Shown here piece after piece: positions 28,092-31,879 of a stretch of DNA of 31,879 nucleotides. Source of the stretch: a virus. Under the pieces are notes generated by a model. The model ran no database searches and had not been told where the DNA came from. It saw only the letters and a program-made list of their open reading frames with translations. How positions within the stretch are numbered: position 1 is the first letter of the stretch; each line of letters opens with the position of its first letter. Position numbers and translations under genes: made by a program. Location of the stretch: the IMG/VR virus record IMGVR_UViG_3300044646_000118, positions 1 through 31,879 of that record. One strand, written 5' to 3'.

Positions 28092-30238
28092 TATGATGGG
28101 TAAGCGATGATGACGATACCAGAACCACCAGAACCTGCTTGTTGATTTCCTGTTCCAGTTGGTGCATTATAAGAACCTCCACCGCCTCCACCGCCAAGAT
28201 TAACAGTTCCATTGGACGCTACCCCAGTCGTTGGACCACCAGCACCACCTCCACCAGGTCCTCCGGCAGCTCCGCTAGTGGGTGAGAAATTTGCACCATC
28301 AGCAGATCCTCCTCCGCCGCCACCACCAGCATATGTTATTGAAGAACCACTAATACTAGATGCTAAACCAGATCCACCAATTCCACCAGCAGGTGGATTA
28401 CTTCCAGAACCACCAGCACCTCCACCTCCAGATCCAACGTATGGAGAAGCTGATGGTGATCCGGGTGATGCTCCTGGTGGACAGAATCCACCATTATTGC
28501 CTTGCGATGGGACAGTTGTTGCCGTTGGTTGATTAGTTCCATCACCTCTATTTCCAGTTCCAGCAGTACTTTGGAAACGAGCAGCGCCTCCACCACCAGA
28601 TCCACCATTTTTACCTGCGTTATTATCTCCTGCTCCACCTCCACCACCACCTTGCGATGTTATTGTTGAAAATATAGAAGCACTTCCAGGAGTTCCATCC
28701 GAAGCACCATTAGTACCCGTTCCACCAGAACCTGCTCCACCACCACCACCAGATCCAACAGTGATTGAATATGAACCAGGAGATACAGAAAAACCACTTC
28801 CTGTTCTCATTCCACCAGCGCCTCCGCCGCCACCAAAACGAGAACCACCACCACCAGCGCCACCAACTACAAGGTAGTCAACAGAACTTAAAGATGGGTC
28901 AGTGACTGTAAAGGTTGCTGATGAAGTAAATGTATGAATGGTCTTACCACCGGAATAAGAAACTGTTCCACCGGTTGCTTTGACTGACTGTTGACCGACC
29001 TGATAGCGGATGATGACGATACCGGAACCACCGGAACCGCCATTTGATACATTTGATCCACCTCCACCACCACCCAAATTAGCAGTTCCGGATACTCCAG
29101 TAACAGAAGGAGTATATCTAGCGCCTGCACCACCACCTCCAGATCCTCCAGTTCCAGGAGTTCCATTATAAGTTGCTCCACCACCACCACCTGCATAAGT
29201 TACTGAAGAACCAGAAATAGCAGAGGCAAGTCCATCTCCACCAGCGCCGGCAACTGATGCTCCACCAGACCCTCCAGAGGAACTAGATCCTCCACCACCG
29301 CCTGCTTGAATATTGGGGTCAGAACTATTATGATCTCTTCCAAAACCACCAGGATTTCCTTGTCCAGAAGTTCCAGAACCACCACTACCACCCGGACCAG
29401 GAGTTCCGGGAGTGCAACCACCTCCACCACCCGATCCACCAGGAACACCAGATGTTGGACCTGTACCCCTTCCACCACCACCTCCACCTGTTGAAGTTAT
29501 TGTTCCAAAAACAGAATCATTACCATTAGCACCAACAGTTCCTAAAGCAAATGCACCGCCAGAACCAACAGTAACTGTATAAGAACCGGGAGCAGCACTT
29601 ACTGTAATTCCAATACCAGTTCTAAAACCGCCGGCACCGCCGCCACCGCCACTATATCCAGAACCAGACCCTCCACCAGCACCACCACCAGCAACTACAA
29701 GATACTCAACAGTATTATTGTAAGAAGGGGCACTTAATACATTAAAAGTTGATGATGCTGTAAAAGTGTGAGCAGCCCATAAGACTCCACCACTGTAATA
29801 AGTTGTTACAATACCACCCGATGCTTGAATAAACCTATCAGACGTAGACTGCCAAGAAGAACCATTATAGACTTCTACAAGACCAGTTGAAGAATTATAA
29901 ACCAGAGTTCCAGTCGCAGTCCCAACACCAGCATTACGTCCAGTGGTTGTTGTAGCACCTAGACCAACGCTTGTGGGTCTAATAAAAGCACTACCAACAG
30001 TCAGACCTGTGGTAAGAGTTAAGTCTGAACCAGTCGCAGAAGAAGTCAAACTTCTTGCGGTTGATGCGATACCAGTTACAGATCCCGTGATATTTCCCGT
30101 TACATTTCCAGTGACGTTACCAGTTACATTTCCTATTACATTTCCACTAAAAGATGCTGCCGTAACAATACCAGATGTGGTAAAGTCGCCATTAATACCA
30201 TTAAATGTGAGTCCGACACCAACTCTTAATATTGCCAT
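28091..30238 (-). CDS. glycine-rich tail fibre/adhesin, copy 2
   Basis: 715 residues with the same plan as copy 1: N-terminal shaft with six GNVT-type units (32-55), TGRNAGVGTATGTLVYNSST and YNGSSWQ, then two glycine-rich modules beginning VEYLVVAGGG (about 177) and VDYLVVGGAGGG (about 453), linked by KATGGTVSYSGGKTIHTFTS. It ends GGSGIVIIAYPS, as in copy 1. Both copies keep their two modules in the same order, so the internal duplication came before the gene duplication. One lone cysteine (about 275). A real Shine-Dalgarno (AAGGAG) is present upstream, unlike most fibre genes here. Confidence 0.85.
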   Translation of the reverse strand: MAILRVGVGLTFNGINGDFTTSGIVTAASFSGNVIGNVTGNVTGNVTGNITGSVTGIASTARSLTSSATGSDLTLTTGLTVGSAFIRPTSVGLGATTTTGRNAGVGTATGTLVYNSSTGLVEVYNGSSWQSTSDRFIQASGGIVTTYYSGGVLWAAHTFTASSTFNVLSAPSYNNTVEYLVVAGGGAGGGSGSGYSGGGGGAGGFRTGIGITVSAAPGSYTVTVGSGGAFALGTVGANGNDSVFGTITSTGGGGGGRGTGPTSGVPGGSGGGGGCTPGTPGPGGSGGSGTSGQGNPGGFGRDHNSSDPNIQAGGGGGSSSSGGSGGASVAGAGGDGLASAISGSSVTYAGGGGGATYNGTPGTGGSGGGGAGARYTPSVTGVSGTANLGGGGGGSNVSNGGSGGSGIVIIRYQVGQQSVKATGGTVSYSGGKTIHTFTSSATFTVTDPSLSSVDYLVVGGAGGGGSRFGGGGGAGGMRTGSGFSVSPGSYSITVGSGGGGGAGSGGTGTNGASDGTPGSASIFSTITSQGGGGGGAGDNNAGKNGGSGGGGAARFQSTAGTGNRGDGTNQPTATTVPSQGNNGGFCPPGASPGSPSASPYVGSGGGGAGGSGSNPPAGGIGGSGLASSISGSSITYAGGGGGGGSADGANFSPTSGAAGGPGGGGAGGPTTGVASNGTVNLGGGGGGGSYNAPTGTGNQQAGSGGSGIVIIAYPS
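30074..30145 (-). repeat. six 12-base repeats coding GNVT-type units
   Basis: Six tandem 12-base units (residues 32-55 read GNVI, GNVT three times, GNIT, GSVT) in the shaft of the second glycine-rich fibre. Copy number differs from the three in the paralogue, as expected for slippage. Confidence 0.75.
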
Positions 30239-30262
30239 TTATCTAAATAAACTCCTTTTCAA

Positions 30263-30269
30263 TATTTAG
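30263..30269 (-). promoter_or_regulatory. late-type promoter box CTAAATA
   Basis: CTAAATA on the minus strand containing the TAA stop of the 30266-31033 gene; followed by AAGGAG and the ATG at 30238. Confidence 0.6.
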
Positions 30270-31033
30270 ACTATTACAAGTGTAGATCCTGTCTCAACAA
30301 TAATCGTAGAACCTAATGAGACTTCTGCTGGTCCGATGATCAGACCATTCTTACCAGCAGGAATTGTGACCATTCCATCAACAACTTGATCGGTAAGAAC
30401 CGCTCCATCAGTAATTGAAATGTTACCAACGACTTGTAGTGCTCCTGCAGAACTTGCTGCGCCAGCAATTGTTGTTGTGTTAATACCAATAATCTTTGTG
30501 GTGCTTAAACCTACAGAGTTAGAAGCAAAAATTGTGTTTGCTGCACCACTTTGAATACTAATATCAACAGTATTTGTAGAAACATTATATGAAAAAGTAT
30601 TTCCTGTTCCGACAAAATTAAGTGCAGTGACTCCAGTACCAATGATAAGACCACCAGACTGAATACCAACACCTCTTGCTGATGGATCAAGTTTTTCAAA
30701 AGTTACAGATTGATACTGTAACTTATTCGTTGAAACAGTTCCTTCACCTGGAACTCCAATACCCAGTGCTTCTCCAAGAGAAATGCAGAAGAAGTCGTCA
30801 GTTGATTGTGGAGCTGCCGCAAAGATAATTTGGTTTTCATCAATTTCATATGCTGATGATGGTTCTTGTATAACACCACCAAGAGATACTAAGATTGAAA
30901 ATGCTGAACCTGGATAATGTGGATTACCACCAGAGGTTAAGTTGAATCTTACGGTAGACCCATTAAACTGTGATGAGATATCATCCAGTTTGAGATAATT
31001 TCCAGCATTTAGTTGTCTACCAATATATGCCAT
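30266..31033 (-). CDS. tail fibre protein, 255 aa
   Basis: The N-terminus MAYIGRQLNAGNYLKLDDIS, then FSILVSLGGVIQEPSSAYEI and QSTDDFFCISLGEALGIGVP form a beta domain that I associate with the tail-binding part of cyanophage fibres (G-x-GNYLKLDDI...GVIQEP..Y). The middle is a Gly/Ser/Thr shaft (GIQSGGLIIGTGVTALNFVG). The C-terminus VTIPAGKNGLIIGPAEVSLG, ending GSTLVIV, matches the small beta-repeat proteins at 24223-24701. It is probably a fibre linker or whisker. It is followed by the large glycine-rich fibres. Confidence 0.8.
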   Translation of the reverse strand: MAYIGRQLNAGNYLKLDDISSQFNGSTVRFNLTSGGNPHYPGSAFSILVSLGGVIQEPSSAYEIDENQIIFAAAPQSTDDFFCISLGEALGIGVPGEGTVSTNKLQYQSVTFEKLDPSARGVGIQSGGLIIGTGVTALNFVGTGNTFSYNVSTNTVDISIQSGAANTIFASNSVGLSTTKIIGINTTTIAGAASSAGALQVVGNISITDGAVLTDQVVDGMVTIPAGKNGLIIGPAEVSLGSTIIVETGSTLVIV

Positions 31034-31047
31034 TATGGTTTTTTAGA

Positions 31048-31054
31048 TATTTAT
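31048..31054 (-). promoter_or_regulatory. late-type promoter box ATAAATA
   Basis: ATAAATA on the minus strand containing the TAA stop of the 31051-31515 gene; leader TCTAAAAAACCATA to the ATG at 31033. Confidence 0.65.
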
Positions 31055-31515
31055 GATGGTTCTACTAAAACCCAACCTTTAGTATTATCAGACTGATATA
31101 ACTCATCATTCCAAACATATCCAATGCCAGCAACTATTTGATCTCTTGTAACTTCTGGTTTAGGTAAAGGTGGATCCCATCTTCCAGTAGTTGAATTTAA
31201 AGTCCAAGAATTACATCCTTCTGGTTGTTTTTTATGAAAGATATCTAAATTTGAGTTGTAATACCAAGGATCTTCTGGATTATATTGACCTCCTGGAAAA
31301 TTTGCTCTTAAAGGAGGTTTACCATACATATGAACTCCATCAACTGTATTGTAAGAACATTTAACCCAAGTTCCAGCATCACCGTGAACTTTTTTTAATC
31401 TTTCTAGAGCAAGTTCTTCTATTTCAATTCCATCAGGAGTCATACAGTCCCTATTATCAACGGAGTCAACTCTCAAAACTACATTATCAATTCCAAGTCT
31501 TGCGTAGTATGCCAT
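31051..31515 (-). CDS. conserved cyanophage virion-type protein, 154 aa
   Basis: MAYYARLGIDNVVLRVDSVD, then CMTPDGIEIEELALERLKKV, GTWVKCSYNTVDGVHMYGKP, and a C-terminal half with PWYYNSNLDIFHKKQPEGCN and RWDPPLPKPEV, ending YQSDNTKGWVLVEPS. The compact Trp/Tyr/Pro-rich C-terminus is typical of small structural domains at the end of phage fibre genes. No family name is recognised. The ATG directly follows the stop of the upstream gene, so the two are translationally coupled. A decoration or fibre-tip role is inferred from context. Confidence 0.75.
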   Translation of the reverse strand: MAYYARLGIDNVVLRVDSVDNRDCMTPDGIEIEELALERLKKVHGDAGTWVKCSYNTVDGVHMYGKPPLRANFPGGQYNPEDPWYYNSNLDIFHKKQPEGCNSWTLNSTTGRWDPPLPKPEVTRDQIVAGIGYVWNDELYQSDNTKGWVLVEPS

Positions 31516-31879
31516 TTACTTCCAAAAGTTTAAGGTTGAGTAATAACTCAAAAGTTCTTCTGATATGTATTTAGAAACTTCATATTGAGTTTTTTCAATC
31601 CTGTTAGTTTTGATGTGATGTAAGTTTATACCAACAACCGAATCATCATATTCATTATTATTTGATGAAAATTGTTTTAAATTCGTAAAGTTATGGGGAT
31701 AAACTTTCATATCTAAAAATTCATACAAACTACTTAATATTTCTTGTGGTTTAGATATTAAATTATCATATTCAATTAAATAATATGGGTAACCGGACTT
31801 AATAACATTGTAAATTGAACAATAAGATTGAACGATTTGTAAATCTTCCCTCATCAAATGTTTGCATTTTGACTCTCTT
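31516..31879 (-). CDS. sulfotransferase-like protein, C-terminal part (runs off the window)
   Basis: About 121 codons, open to the window edge, so the 5' end is missing. The segment YPYYLIEYDNLISKPQEILS followed by SLYEFLDMKVYPHNFTNL has the pattern of the C-terminal part of sulfotransferases (v-x-YEDL-x(4)-P-x(2)-l-x(4)-FL). The PAPS-binding motifs would lie upstream and cannot be seen. In phage, such enzymes may sulfate capsid or fibre sugars or host surface groups. The identity is moderate because only the C-terminus is present. Confidence 0.65.
   Translation of the reverse strand, partial: RESKCKHLMREDLQIVQSYCSIYNVIKSGYPYYLIEYDNLISKPQEILSSLYEFLDMKVYPHNFTNLKQFSSNNNEYDDSVVGINLHHIKTNRIEKTQYEVSKYISEELLSYYSTLNFWK

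Noticed and set aside
28212-28532. Plus-strand proline-rich open frame of 106 codons
   Set aside because: It is the antisense of glycine-rich codons in the 28091-30238 gene, has no promoter or ribosome site, and disappears where the glycine runs end. The similar frames at 25946-26131 and 26656-27006 were rejected for the same reason.
30074-30145. Short tandem repeats suggesting a CRISPR array
   Set aside because: Units are 12 bases, contiguous without spacers, and in frame within a fibre gene.

Overview
The window looks like part of the genome of a T4-like marine cyanophage (a contractile-tailed myovirus of Synechococcus or Prochlorococcus, the group now called Kyanoviridae). The basis is a T4-type set of baseplate, head-completion and replication genes (gp5, gp26, gp27-like, gp48, gp53, gp54, gp4, gp32, gp33, gp59) mixed with genes typical of cyanophages or cyanobacteria: phoH, thyX, a DUF1825 protein, two DUF4278-type peptides and a glutaredoxin. 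Genes are packed with 1 to 20 base overlaps (TAATG, ATGA and TGATG junctions) and the DNA is AT-rich by eye. No photosystem or other photosynthesis gene is present in this window. All functional names come from reading the sequence; no database search was run.

Layout. (1) 1-500: a tRNA-Ile(UAU), a Phd/YefM-like small protein and a small unknown protein, downstream of a perfect consensus sigma-70 promoter at 526-554. (2) 551-10855, minus strand: tail hub and baseplate operon. In transcription order it encodes gp54-like, gp26, a gp51-like small protein, a coiled-coil structural protein, a virion cell-wall hydrolase with an M23 peptidase and a probable transglycosylase-like domain, a gp27-like hub protein, a gp5 OB-domain protein without lysozyme, a separate beta-helix spike-like protein, a short protein with an S74 chaperone domain, and a Cys-containing coiled-coil protein. 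(3) 10857-10892: divergent late promoters. (4) 10893-13412, plus strand: gp4 nuclease, an unknown, gp48 and gp53. (5) 13404-18814, minus strand: replication and recombination block (thyX, phoH, a RecB-like nuclease, late co-activator gp33, helicase loader gp59, a DUF1825 protein, ssDNA-binding gp32, a Mom-like GNAT-fold protein). (6) 18846-19792: a terminator preceded by a chain of six very small genes. (7) 19968-21562: a DUF6433-like protein, a membrane peptide, two unknowns and glutaredoxin. (8) 21594-21728: terminator, candidate small RNA and a second perfect sigma-70 promoter. (9) 21788-31879: tail-fibre/adhesin region with C1q-like, S74, glycine-rich and small beta-repeat proteins, many duplicated, ending in a partial sulfotransferase-like gene.

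How it works together (inference). Host-type promoters (three TTGACA/TTGACC-17-TATAAT sites) would serve early or middle expression of gp32, the sRNA region and the segment beside the tRNA. A series of T4-late-type boxes (CTAAATA or ATAAATA), most of them fused to the stop codon of the gene before, would serve virion genes. gp33, encoded here, is the expected co-activator for those late promoters. The fibre region appears to have grown by repeated duplication of promoter-plus-gene cassettes, which may diversify host-cell adhesion.
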